This document shows positions 25,420-35,475 of a stretch of 64,000 bases of DNA, one piece after another (the first letter of the stretch is position 1; each line of letters opens with the position of its first letter). The translations under genes were made by a program, and so were the position numbers. The DNA is taken from positions 35,298,355 to 35,362,354 of the forward strand of contig OZ038462.1 in the NCBI GenBank assembly GCA_964036295.1, written 5' to 3'. This DNA is from Plumapathes pennacea (Eukaryota > Cnidaria > Anthozoa > Antipatharia > Myriopathidae). The notes under the pieces were generated by a model. The model saw only the letters and a program-made list of their open reading frames with translations. It did no database searches and was not told the DNA's origin.

Positions 25420-25488
25420 TGTGTTAGTCGTCCGGAGCCGTTTACGAACATTGTTGACAAAAAAACGACCTCGGTTCGTCTGAAGCAT
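25204..25488 (-). CDS. Unrecognised 94-aa ORF across the palindrome centre
   Basis: Basic N-terminal half (VRKRLRTTNTEASNTGRQ, WKGFRRKKLAWG) and a more acidic C-terminal half (LADLAQMNIDTEDKKIPP). It uses the 136-base segment unique to the left arm, so it is not purely a palindrome artefact. No domain is recognised. Confidence 0.25.
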   Translation of the reverse strand: MLQTNRGRFFVNNVRKRLRTTNTEASNTGRQSNKIRHWKGFRRKKLAWGENTKEERLVLADLAQMNIDTEDKKIPPRELFRRAIETACVRSCVS

Positions 25489-26189
25489 CTAACACCGGAA
25501 GACAGTCAAATAAAATTCGGCACTGGAAAGGTTTTAGAAGGAAAAAATTAGCTTGGGGAGAAAATACTTACAGTCTTAACTCCAGAAGACGAACGCATTC
25601 ACGATAAGACATGCAATCAAGATTTAAGCATTCCGCGTGAAGGTGCGAACTGTCAAAAATCACCACAGGAATGATAAGTAAATAGGAATAATAATGAAGC
25701 CCATAGAAGCCAACAGTTATAGACGGATCAGATTCCCAACGTATTCTAAAAATATGTAGATATTTATCCGTATTTACTGTATTAGGATGCTTATATAGAT
25801 AAGTTATTTTCATCCAAAACCACTGTGTTCTCGAGCAAATGGCCGGCTGACCCGAAATTTTACAAATAAACAGTAATATTGTCCTTTTCACGTTCACGAC
25901 TACAATGCTTCTTGTGCGTATCTGGTGTTGACTGGTTACAGTTTCTACTCATGTCTTGAGCCGCTTCAGTTTTATTTGGAATTGACCTCCACGTCCGCGT
26001 AAAAAGGAACACAGGCGGCGCGACGCGGCCAGCCGAGCGGACTTGCTAATGCGCGCCAAACAAACTTTCAAAACATCAACGTCACTGTCGTACTGTTTTC
26101 GGAACAAGGTCCGAGCTGACGAAAATTTAATTTTTGATTCGGTCCCAGTTTCCTCTCGGAAACCTGATTTTGGAGTATCCAGTTTAGTC
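25482..26189. repeat. Palindrome, right arm (uninterrupted)
   Basis: 708 bases complementary to the broken left arm. Just outside its outer end, 26190-26215 resembles the terminal repeat of the RAG1-like element (GTTTGAAACAGCCGGCGCGG on the plus strand). Confidence 0.92.
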
Positions 26190-26369
26190 GCAAATAGTTT
26201 GAAACAGCCGGCGCGGACATGGTGTTCAGTAACTACGCGTGACAAGAAAGTGCAGGTAAATACCCTACGGAGCCTGCAGGCTCTCGGCCAATCGGAAAAC
26301 GATGTGGGTGTAAATAGTGCCTTCGGACCTCTAGCAATAATAATAATTCGTGCTGTGCGGAGGATCAGG

Positions 26370-26657
26370 ATGAGCGCGTCCGGGTCTCTCATACAAAAAT
26401 CATACAAGGAACTTTTGAGTTGTATTCAACCTTCAAAAATTCTACCGCACTTATTTCAAGAGGAGATCTTCAGCCTGGATGATATGGAAGAAGTCAACGC
26501 AGAATCCACCAGAAAGAAACAAGTGGTGAAACTGTTGGAGCTGCTGCTGCGGTCAAAGTACGAGAGAGCGCTGCCTGCCTTCATGGAAGCTCTACAGAAC
26601 TCGTATCCCCACCTGGCTCACCAGATGCGACGCAATGCATTTGGATCACGTAAGTGA
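26370..26657 (+). CDS. CARD-domain first exon (duplication unit 1)
   Basis: From ATG 26370 the exon encodes MSASGSLIQKSYKELLS, then KILPHLFQEEIFSLDDMEE and a KKQVVKLLELLLRSKYERALPAFMEAL helix pair ending PHLAHQM. This is a caspase-recruitment (death-fold) domain of six amphipathic helices, about 88 residues. The frame reaches a stop at 26657, but a consensus donor (CAC|GTAAGT) at 26650 ends the exon after 280 bases, phase 1, exactly as in the copies at 48423 and 60054. This suggests splicing to a further domain. CARDs mediate homotypic interactions in apoptosis and innate immunity; the partner domain is not identified. An upstream in-frame extension to 26043 runs through the palindrome arm and is probably not coding. 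Confidence 0.8.
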   Translation: MSASGSLIQKSYKELLSCIQPSKILPHLFQEEIFSLDDMEEVNAESTRKKQVVKLLELLLRSKYERALPAFMEALQNSYPHLAHQMRRNAFGSRK

Positions 26658-28158
26658 CAGCGCACCGTTTTATTATAGCCCGCAAATTCATTTAAAACAT
26701 GTAGGGAAGTCGAAATCCAACATCCCGCGACTTTCTAACATTGTTCGATTTCAGTTTTGAAAAAAGCTCAAAATCAGTTGTAGCGAGGAAAAGAAAATGT
26801 CATGGCTAAAAAGACCGCTTAGAGTGAACAAAACCTTCCAAGTGCGAGAGTGTGTTTTCGTGTATCAGCGTAGAAAAATGTCTCGCATGGTACATTCCGG
26901 ACTCGCGTGCTTTTGTCCACTCGTGACGTCATATCACAACACAGAACAAGAGTGAACAATCGTACAAGGAAATCAGATTGCTCCTGGTTGAGTTACCGAG
27001 TTATAAGTATAGTCAACGGTGGAAACTCGACCCGACTGATTCTTGCCACCCCAAGAAATATACTCACGACATTTTTTTTGCGGACAAGGTCCTCCAGGTT
27101 ACACGGGAAATATTGAATTGAGCGACAGTTGTGAACTGTTGGGTAGATCACCCATTTTTCCTCAGTTGCCACCGAGGAAGTGGAAAACCGTCGAGAGCTA
27201 ATCTACTGAAGCCGTCTCCCACTTTCCATTCTAAAGGTACTGAGGAAAGATGAATAATAGAACGATCACGACATTTTTATCTCTTTTGACGTAACGTTCG
27301 TTGCTGGTCGCGCGATCGAAGATGAAAATCCCGTGACTCTATGATTGTGCTTGCAGTCATCCAAAACGACGCCGGACATACGTTATCGGGCGACACCGTA
27401 AAATAAAATTACTACAAGATACAAACACCTTTGAAAATGGCATTACATCCATAGTCACCATGCGATTGTTGTTCTGGCATAATATATTTGTTCAACCCGC
27501 GCCACAAAATAGTATTCCAAATGTTTGATTTGATAAAGCTGAAAGCAACAAACACAAATCTTTAGTTTATTTAACACATGGCAATCGGAGAAATTACATG
27601 TTATCAGAAAAGCTGCACGCCTAAAAGAACCTAACACAAATGTTTGCTAGGAGTTGAACGTCTGCAAACTAATCCAAAACAAGGATCGCCTTCTGCCTCT
27701 AATCACACCATCAGGAACAACACATCTTCGATGTCGAATTATTTTCTGGTACATCTAAGGGAACTACAACCATAAAATGTAGTGCATGGCCAACACTGGA
27801 TACAAGGATGCGATTAACGCATGCCCCTGCTCAAAACCTTTAAACGCGCAAACTTCTGCTTACCGACATTCATCATCAGGACCATTTTCTTCAAATAAAA
27901 GGCAGAACACATCCGGCAAGGACGTCCATAAGGACGTATGAGAGAATTGCAACCGTGTAAATACAGTGAGTCAGTGATCAACGGAGACACTAGCGAAAAC
28001 GATGTCTCTAACCTCCATGTTCGATGCGCATCAGCCGCGTGATTAAAACTTCTGTGGAAGTGAAATTTGCATTAGCACGATTGGGTTCATGGTTGACAGC
28101 TGTCAATCAGAAATCAATAGTCCAGTTCAGTGCACTGATGTCACGCACTCCTGACTAA
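26658..28158. repeat. Duplication unit 1, downstream noncoding part
   Basis: Matches 48703-49945 and 60334-63620 (with gaps), including the stretch around 27530-27620 with GGCAATCGGAGAAATTACAT and the block around 27880-28150. The small ORFs shared between copies are not preserved in frame, so it is probably intron or intergenic DNA. Confidence 0.7.
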
Positions 28159-28829
28159 AGGTGATGTTACACGAGACAATTTTTAACGACGATTTTTAAT
28201 GCATGTTACACAAGACAACTTTTAACGCAACATTGTTGCGGCAACGGCATGTTACACGAGACAATTTTTCGCGCAACATCCAGCTAGCGCCCAGGCTCCT
28301 TCTCCAAAAACATGACAGCCTTTACCAAAAGCAGAACTTTGTGCGAATGTTGTAATTAATTGATAGTTTTGAAGATTACCAGACGCGGACACGAAAAAGA
28401 ATTGTTTGGACGAGGGAATGGATGAAGAGAGAAGAAAAGGGGGTTTATCACCAGTTAGCCAGAGAATTAAACGTAAAAGATGAACTTTCGCTCGATATTT
28501 CGTGATGGCAAAAAAAAGTTCGACGAGCTGGTCGGCCGAGTCGCCACATAAATACAGAGGTTTAACACAATAATGAGGGCGTCAATAAGTCCTGTGACGT
28601 CAGTGTTGCGCGAAAATCGACTGCGAGGGTGTTACACGAAGCAACTCCAACAAAATTCGAGCAACATTGTTGCATGCGTTTGAAGGCCATTCAAAAACTT
28701 TTAACATGTTGTCGCAACGAAGATTGCGCTAAAAATCGTCCGGCGCGCCATGTTACACTATGACGATTTTTCGCGCAACATTGTTGCGCTAAAAATCGTC
28801 GTTAAAAATCGTCTCGTGTACCATCACCT
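28159..28829. mobile_element. PIF/Harbinger-type MITE, 671 bp, TAA target duplication
   Basis: The ends AGGTGATGTTACACGAGAC and GTCTCGTGTACCATCACCT are inverted repeats. They are followed inward by repeated TTTTTAACGACGATTTTT and GCGCAACATTGTTGCG motifs. TAA flanks both ends (28156-28158 and 28830-28832). The paralogous copies at about 49950 and 63620 have CTGA(T/C)TAAGTTT with a single TAA and no insert, which proves the insertion and its boundaries. There is no transposase inside. Confidence 0.93.
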
Positions 28830-28832
28830 TAA

Positions 28833-29420
28833 GTTTCGACAACTTTATAGTAACGGTTCACATTCAGCCACATTGTCGTTAACACAACAATATCGTCGCT
28901 GTTTTTCTTCCTTTCCTCGTAATTTCTGAGAAACAAGACAAAGAAGGAACTTTCACACCAGAAGCTTCTGAAGAAAACAATAATGCATTCATGGTATTTT
29001 ATTTCTGTAGATAACCAAGGATGTAATGGTGGAGGGATGAACCATGTCGACACCCTGCAGATGGACGGCCTGCCTTCCTCCAACTCTTCCATGGAATGGG
29101 ATTAAACTTCTTTCTAAAACTGGAGTGTGCGCTGGGGAAGACTCTAGCGCTGTTCTGCCCCTTGTTTGTTTTGTATGCAGAACTGAGAAAAATTATGAGA
29201 TGTCCAAAAATAGAATGTTTTAGTACGTCCCACTGTTTATACCAATAAACATTGAAAAGAGTTCGTGATTTATTCCTTCCAGAATTCAGTAGGGTTACAT
29301 GCCATCAACCAGGCTTCTTTGGAAATTACACTCCCCCTTGCTGTTGCTGTATTTCCCTTTGCTGCCCTTTGAGTCTCTCGTACCAGTTGCAGAACTCTCT
29401 CAGTCTACAGTTACAGTAAA
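28833..29420. repeat. Duplication unit 1, 3' end
   Basis: Matches 49955-50530 and 63625-64000. A splice-acceptor-like CTGCAG followed by ATGGACGGCCTGCC occurs in all three copies (29060, 50184, 63849), but the frame beyond it is not conserved between copies. Confidence 0.7.
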
Positions 29421-30059
29421 CCCCGATCTACTTTGGACTTCCAATTTAATTTTGGGGAACACGAAGAAATGAAAGAGGTACAGGAGCGATTTGTTCGGCT
29501 GAGAAATCATTCGACGGCTCGCAGTGGAAGGGCAAATGCCGAATTCCTGGTCGCATTACTGGATTCGTTTGAAGAATTGTCTGCCCATGTTTTGCCAACT
29601 CCGTCGCAGAGTCTAAGCCATTCTAAGCCACTCCTTCTTCCAACCGCGAGGTAAACGTGCATTAAATACGGCTTCAACTCGAGCCAATTCAGCCTCGGAA
29701 ACCTCCATCGTAACCTTGAAAGAAAGAACAACAATGACTAATTCTGCCGACACCAGTGGAGCGAGAAATTCAGATATATGAATATGTAAACGCACCTGCA
29801 CCGGGATAGACATTCTTTTTGATGCCGGATAAACTAGGATTGTAGACGAACGTGCGAGGAAGTTTCGCGCTCGGAAGAAACGGTCGAAGGTAAAATCTTA
29901 TCCCCACCACACCACTGCACGAATGAAATGAAGCCAATAAAATCAAGTCTTTTATTCATTATTGTGCAAGGAACCAATCAGAGATGCTTTCTTATTCCAA
30001 TTACTGTTTCCTCTGTGGTCCCGAGCGGGAGTTTTGAAGGACGGTCCGCCATGTTTTTT
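29421..30059. other. Unique DNA, no gene recognised
   Basis: Contains a 73-codon plus-strand ORF (29433-29654) and an overlapping minus-strand ORF (29613-29734, ending LPRGWKKEWLRMA). Neither resembles a family I know. Confidence 0.3.
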
Positions 30060-30097
30060 TTAATTTGCCGCGCGATCAAAATCTTTCCTGGGATTGC

Positions 30098-30171
30098 AGA
30101 ATATACAGTTTATATCAATACTGTATATAGTGTATATATATACTGCCATTTCGTATATTGTTGTATATATA
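30098..30171. repeat. AT-rich palindromic element, half 1
   Basis: ATATACAGTTTATATCAATA followed by alternating TATA. It matches one half of the uninterrupted element at 43672-43788. The other half is at 32318-32347, with the DIRS fragment between. Confidence 0.8.
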
Positions 30172-30189
30172 TACCCCTTCATATACGCA

Positions 30190-31085
30190 TCCGAAAGCTG
30201 GTTGAAAATATAAGGAGCGCTACGCAAGCCAAAAGGCAAATACATATCTACGTAATAACGGGAATTCCAATGGACTCCAAGGAGATGCCAGTCGTCAGGG
30301 TGGATGGGAATTAAACGAAATGCAGATTTGAGATCGGTTTTAGCCATGAAAGCACCAGGACCGAGGCCCTGAACTATACGGATTGCGTCATCCACCCTAA
30401 CGTATTGAAGAGAGTAGGAATCTTTCGGGATGCCGTCGTTAATGCTATCACCTTCAGGATAAGATAAATGATAGATGGTACGCCACTCTGCGGAGTGTTT
30501 TTTAGGAACTACGCCTACCGGATGGCATTGTAAATTAGGCAGCGGGGGTTCTAAAAAGGGCCCCGCCATGCGACCTAGGTTAATCTCTTTAGAAAGATTT
30601 TTGCTAACGACCTCTGGATGCTCAGAGGACGAAATTAGATTCGGGGAGACCCAAGATTGCTGAATGCCACTAAAGCCTATACGAGCGCCAAAACGAAGAG
30701 AATCAATTAAACTTTTAACAAAAACTTTGTCCGGGTGAGACTTCAGTTCATTTTCTAACCTAACAACATTAATTAGGGTAGAGATTTGCAAATGCTTATC
30801 TTGTTTCCGGAGCCGTTCGACTTGAAGGCGAGCCTTTGTTGCCAGGGCGGTGTCCGTCTTTGGAACGGCACTGGAAGGCTGGGTGACCGGTGGCTGAACA
30901 GCGTTGACAGGCGTGGCTGTAGATGCAGGCACTCCTTGAACAGCCAGATGACTTGTTGTAGTCGTAGCAGACCAATTTTTGCCGGGCAATGCTGCGGGGG
31001 TGACGGCGCTCGTCGGACGGGCAATCTTCTTGCTTATGGTAGGGGCTAGAACAGACCACGCAGTGAGGTTTAGCGAGGCCCGCAA
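30190..31085 (-). pseudogene. DIRS-type reverse transcriptase, 3' truncated
   Basis: The frame reads LGVVPKKHS-like and WRTIYHLSYPEGDSIND, then MAKTDLKSAFRLIPIHPDDW (RT motif A region) and LPFGLRSAPYIFNQLSDA (motif B region), as in DIRS elements. After SDA the frame enters TATA repeat and loses homology, so the catalytic YXDD motif and everything after it are absent. The N-terminal part overlaps the gag ORF in another frame, as is common in DIRS. It is not functional as it stands. Confidence 0.85.
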
Positions 31086-31905
31086 AAGTCACCGTCCAAA
31101 GTTCAAGATCAATCCTATCCCAGGGAACAGTGCGGTCGCGAGCTGCACGGCGGCGAAAACTCTCGTCGTAAGTGAGCCAGGCAAAACCTTTGTATTTGGC
31201 AAAACCCCGGCAGATAATGGACTGATACTTGACCAATTCAAGCGCTCTTCGCGGGAAGGTATTGATGACAATGGACATGTAGCGAGTATACGCATCGATC
31301 CACTTAGGAAACGAGTCAATACGCGGTTTTTTAGTTCGCAGTAGTTTGACCGCGGAGCCCGGTACCGAGTCATCCACCCCGAATTTGTAGTGCGATTCGT
31401 CACGTACGATCAAACTATCGGGGAGCAACAGAGCAAGATCAACGTACTCACCCCGAATGATTTTCTCCTGGAGAGCTTCGTCCAGGGGCCTGTCCAAACC
31501 AATAGGTGCTGCGGTACCAGAATGCACGGGCGGAATCTCGGCTGGACCTGTCGGCAACTGGTACGGACTGTGAGGTGATGTAGTTAATGGTTGCGGGGGG
31601 ACAGGCTGCGGCTGAGAATGCTGCGAAGGCTGGGATTGCTGCCATGCGGCCAGACTGGCTTGCACAGTGTCCTGGATCATGGCGAACTGCGCAGGGGTAA
31701 AGGACGCTGGAGTTCCCACTTGGGCTTCTGACTCCGATTCGGTATCGGACTCGTCGGAACTGGCCTGCTCGTCGTCCGGGGGCACGGTTGAAGGCACCTC
31801 TTGCCGTTGTGGGCGTGTGGCAGGGCGTAAACGTTTGACCCGCCTGCGAGAGGTAGTTTGGCTGTTCTTTCCTGGCGCCACAGCCCCTCGAAGGCGTGCC
31901 AACAT
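30796..31905 (-). CDS. DIRS-type gag-like protein
   Basis: About 369 residues from the ATG at 31905; the open frame extends nine codons further to a GTG. It has a proline/glutamine-rich acidic N-terminal third, a conserved middle with WIDAYTRYMSIV and WDRIDLELW, then cysteine motifs (CVVCSSPYHKQEDC; a CCHC knuckle CQRCSATGHPAFQC) expected to bind nucleic acid. The neighbouring RT overlaps it on the same strand. The ORF is intact, though the element is not. Confidence 0.75.
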   Translation of the reverse strand: MLARLRGAVAPGKNSQTTSRRRVKRLRPATRPQRQEVPSTVPPDDEQASSDESDTESESEAQVGTPASFTPAQFAMIQDTVQASLAAWQQSQPSQHSQPQPVPPQPLTTSPHSPYQLPTGPAEIPPVHSGTAAPIGLDRPLDEALQEKIIRGEYVDLALLLPDSLIVRDESHYKFGVDDSVPGSAVKLLRTKKPRIDSFPKWIDAYTRYMSIVINTFPRRALELVKYQSIICRGFAKYKGFAWLTYDESFRRRAARDRTVPWDRIDLELWTVTFAGLAKPHCVVCSSPYHKQEDCPSDERRHPRSIARQKLVCYDYNKSSGCSRSACIYSHACQRCSATGHPAFQCRSKDGHRPGNKGSPSSRTAPETR

Positions 31906-32317
31906 TTGCTGGAAACGCGGGGGATTGTCCACAGACTCGAAAATTTTTTTAAAAAAAGTTTGTACTGCAATAATCTATTCAGCAGCAAGGCTTGCACAAT
32001 ATGAACTATAACATGATTACTGGCTTTTATATTTAGACAGGTGCTCAATAGGTAGCTTGAACTAGCCAATGCTTGTGGCTGTACTAAAGTAGACCTAGAC
32101 AACACGTGCACGATTGAAGCGACATGAATGCTTCACACAGATTGCTATCTAAGCTACTGACCAATGTAAGGCACGAAAGCCAGACAAGAATAGGATAAAG
32201 GAATAGCGATAAGGAACGACCTTTGGACACGCACGCAAACTTGGCCCGTGTCATGCTGGCTCGGGTTCCATTAACTACATTTTACTGTGCCCGTGGGGGA
32301 AAGTAAAATTGGCATAT

Positions 32318-32347
32318 ATACAGTATTGATATAAACTGTATATTCCC
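32318..32347. repeat. AT-rich palindromic element, half 2
   Basis: ATATACAGTATTGATATAAA followed by CTGTATATTCC. This is the flank that joins directly to 30171 in the uninterrupted version at 43.7 kb. Confidence 0.75.
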
Positions 32348-32520
32348 CGGTGTTCTTAATGTCTATATATACAGTATATAGTCAAAAGTGTATAGAGCAA
32401 GAATCTGGCCAAGTATCCTAAGTCTATTCTGTCTAAAGTGTCTATAGTGTATACATATACACTATAGATGTCTACTATACGTCTAAAGTCAAAAGTGTAT
32501 AAAGTGTATAGAGCAAGAAT
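32348..32520. repeat. 1.4 inverted units of the 116-bp satellite
   Basis: Reverse-complement match to the array at 43166-43640, including the inner palindrome TATAGTGTATA...TATACACTATA. Confidence 0.85.
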
Positions 32521-33346
32521 CTGCATCGGAAGTAGGATGATTGGTTTGAAGGCACTTCTTCCACTGCGTCGAAACAATTTACTCGTTAAATCATTTCGAA
32601 ATATAGATGGATAACTTTTGTGAAGCAGCTTGTTTGCAGAACGACAGTCTTCGCTGATTTTCAAATTTAAGATCTTGGGAGAAAAAGCTTTTTGACCCCT
32701 TTTCCCGATACATACTAGCATGCAGGACCTCTCCGGAGCCTTCGTCTGCTTAACTTCTCACAAGCTGCGAAACTAACTCCCAGCGGTTTGGTGTACCCTC
32801 TGACAAAAAGATTTTGCGCAAAAATAACTGCATTAAGTTCCTTGTAGTTTACAGAATATCCACACATCTTTGATGCTTGTTTTGCTCAGGCAACCTCTTT
32901 CTACATTAGACGAAAGTTTTTTATCAAAAGAAGCTCTGTAATTAATGCATAATGCTCGGGTTTTCCCAGTGGAAGCTCTTTGCGCTTTATCGAGAAAATC
33001 TTTGCCGAAAGCTCAGGGAACAAAAGAGAGCCTGCATAATGCGCATCTTGAAATTTTTCCCATGTGAAAAAATTCGATTCTGCATAGCGTTGTTTGTGTC
33101 GGGGTGCGTCGCTTGTTTGAAGTCACCGAACAAACTACGGAGTAACATATCACTGGTTTTGAAACTAATTTTAATTAGTTTAAAAATATTAACAATGAAA
33201 TTGAGTTAGCTCGTTATACCGTCATAGACTAACAATGGATGCGGTGCTCTCTGTAATGCGGTCATAAATCCGAAAAGTATTTTGGAGCCGTCAAAGTATC
33301 GAAACTTGCTTTTGCTTTCCGTGTCATGTCTGGGTTCAACCTGTCC
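32521..33346. other. Unique DNA, nothing recognised
   Basis: Short ORFs only (for example 32952-33209, plus); no domain resemblance. Confidence 0.35.
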
Positions 33347-33399
33347 TCCTACTACGGTGCCCATTAAGGGCCATGGGAGAATATATTTTTTAAATCGCG

Positions 33400-33768
33400 A
33401 CTTCGAACTTGCGATTCGCTACTTTGAACTCGCGATCGCGACTTTAAACTAGCGATTCGCTACTTTGAACTCGCGATTCGCTACTTTAAACTAGCGATCG
33501 CGACTTTAAACTAGCGATTTGCTACTTTGAACTAGCGATCGCAACTTTGAACTCGCGATTCGCTACTTTGAACTCGCGATTCGCTACTTTAAACTAGCGA
33601 TCGCGACTTTGAACTCGCGATTCGCTACTTTGAACTAGCGATCGCGACTTTAAACTAGCGATTCGCTACTTTGAACTAGCGATCGCGACTTTGAACTCGC
33701 AATTCGCTACTTTGAACTCGCGATTCGCTACTTTAAACTAGCGATCGCTACTTTGAACTCGAAATTCG
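33400..33768. repeat. Subterminal minisatellite, about 18-bp units
   Basis: About twenty units alternating CGATTCGCTACTTTGAACT and CGATCGCGACTTTAAACTAG-like forms, many holding the palindrome GCGATCGC. Only about six units stand at the opposite end (35535-35615). It could be a transposase-binding array (inference). Confidence 0.9.
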
Positions 33769-33849
33769 CTGTGAACGCACGTGGAGTATTCTGCTGTCCT
33801 TAAACACTACGGGCTCCTATCTTTCACTGAAAAACATGGCCATCAACAA

Positions 33850-34121
33850 ATGGTGATTCACCTGCAGGCCGACCGGATGTCTTGTATTTTCTCCCTGAGC
33901 TTAAAGATACAATCAACTACCGTAGCCCCGTAACAGAAGAAGAACTAGGGTTAGCCAAAGAGATGTGTTGTGAAGAAGCTTCACAACAAGCAGATGGAGA
34001 TTTCAAAGAACTTGCAAACATTATTATGGAGGACGAGAGTCTAGCAATGCCTGAAGATGCTGAAGAAGCTCTCAGCCTTTATGTAGATCTTGTTGCTCGT
34101 GTTGAAGACGTGTATATGTAG
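33850..34121 (+). pseudogene. C-terminal exon of integrase-type transposase
   Basis: Begins after an acceptor (CCTGCAG|GCCGACCGG): GRPDVLYFLPELKD, later ELANIIMEDESLAMP and YVDLVARVED. I recall this as the C-terminal exon of an rve-type transposase family common in cnidarians. The plus-strand copy has a 5' leader equivalent at 33795-33835 (start ATG changed to CTG) joined almost directly to this last exon, so the catalytic middle is deleted. Confidence 0.6.
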
Positions 34122-34968
34122 GAACCCAAAGCATTTGCTTTTGTCGAAGAAGGCAAGCTTCTCCTTTCAAATGGTCATTCTATTAAATTTCAAAGCCTCA
34201 AGATTTTGGAAATTTTCTCCTCCCCCTTGAGAAATGAAATGGTGCTTATCGTTGTACATTCCTTTAGGTCAATCTATATCTGGTAACTTCTTAGCTGCCC
34301 TCAGAGTATTCTAGCGTGGCATGTGAAGAACCGGATAGTTTGTGTATCACCATAATTGCTGCCATATTTTCAACTTTCTGTGATTGTGTTGTGGCACATT
34401 GAGAGCATTCCGGCGATAAATAATTCACACGTGTTGCTATAGGAATACTACCAAGATGCAGATAGGAATGTACAGTGTAGCTACATTTCATGAATGATCG
34501 CATGAAAACAGCAGTGCCAGTGACAAGAATACATGAACAAGCATGGAAATTCAAACCTGGTTTATTACAAAACTGTTATTTTAATGACAACTTTGTGAGG
34601 AAAACTCTATGCAAGCTAAAAAACACAACAAACCCAAACTTCTGGTCAGGGCAACTGAAACAATAATGCACTTTGTGGTAGTCGTTTGAAATGGTAACAT
34701 GTAACATTAACTTATCTGTCATCTATGAGTTGTACCTAAAAAAGCATCTCATCAACAGAACGATGTTCAAAACTGTCAGAGTATAAGTCAGATCCAAGCC
34801 TTTTAGAGTGCATTGAACTCAAATGCCTCCTCATTACATAAAACTCTCATCATCTCAGATTTGAAGGCTGCATAACTCTCATACATGGTGGACAGATGTG
34901 CTGAAACACATGTGTGGGCTACAGGACGAAGGGCCAACCCTGTGACATTGACAAATGACACCTCTATT
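34122..34968. other. Interior of the TIR element, nothing recognised
   Basis: Noncoding; presumably the 3' flank of the plus-strand remnant and the joint between the two inverted remnants. Confidence 0.35.
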
Positions 34969-35475
34969 TTATCTACCACCATCATGGTTGACCCAGTGCA
35001 GAATCGTAGAAAGGCTGTTGCACCGCCTTAATCTACGTCTGGATCGCCTGTCAACTCCTTCAGGATCCAGACTTCGGAGTATGAGACGCACAGTCTCTTT
35101 GTCGACAACAAGGCCATAGTCATTTCTGAGCCTCTGGTGCATAAGTCGATAGCCAACCATACATCCACTTCCATGCAATTCCAGCTCAACTGCTCTTGTG
35201 ATTTCATGGGGATCACTATGAGCTCGCCGCCTGCATAATCCTTGAGACCTCAATACTCGTTTTAGTTGACGAAGGCTCAAACGTATTCCGTGAGTCAAAA
35301 TAAGGAATGCCAGTATTTCTGCATAATTCAACCCCAAATGAAAATATCTAGTAATGAGGTCAACCCTTTGAGCCGGATTTGGCTGAACTGCCGGAATGTA
35401 CGAGGGAAGAACCGCCGTACAAGTAGAGAAACAGCACAATACAACCAGACAAACGATAGACGCCATGTTTTTCAT
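34969..35475 (-). pseudogene. N-terminal part of integrase-type transposase
   Basis: 168 residues from ATG 35475. A hydrophobic leader (MASIVCLVVLCCFSTC) is followed by RVDLITRYFHLGLNYAEILA and LRQLKRVLRSQGLCRRR. Next comes a helix-turn-helix like that of IS3-family transposases (GYRLMHQRL, KETVRLILRSLDPEGVDRRS). The rve catalytic domain expected next is missing: the frame leaves homology at RRLRRCNS (a likely donor near 35027) and stops. It is the opposite-strand partner of 33850-34121. Confidence 0.65.

Larger units (their letters stand above)
30172..32317 (-). mobile_element. Truncated DIRS-type retrotransposon inserted in the AT-rich element
   Basis: The minus strand reads leader, gag-like ORF, then overlapping reverse transcriptase cut off within the RT domain. 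RNase H and tyrosine recombinase are missing. Both ends of the block fall at TATATAT inside the palindromic repeat that is intact at 43.7 kb, so the truncated element occupies what is elsewhere an empty site. Terminal repeats of DIRS type were not found. Confidence 0.75.

Noticed and set aside
26043..26369. In-frame upstream extension of the CARD ORF
   Set aside because: It runs through the palindrome arm and is absent from the other CARD copies, which start at the conserved ATG.
28829..29092. Minus-strand ORF starting MEELEEGRPS, repeated at 49953 and 63667
   Set aside because: Shared because of segmental duplication; small indels between copies are not multiples of three, so it is not maintained as coding.
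29060..29220. Second exon of the CARD gene behind the CTGCAG acceptor
   Set aside because: The phase fits, but the frame beyond is not conserved among the three units, so the splice cannot be supported.
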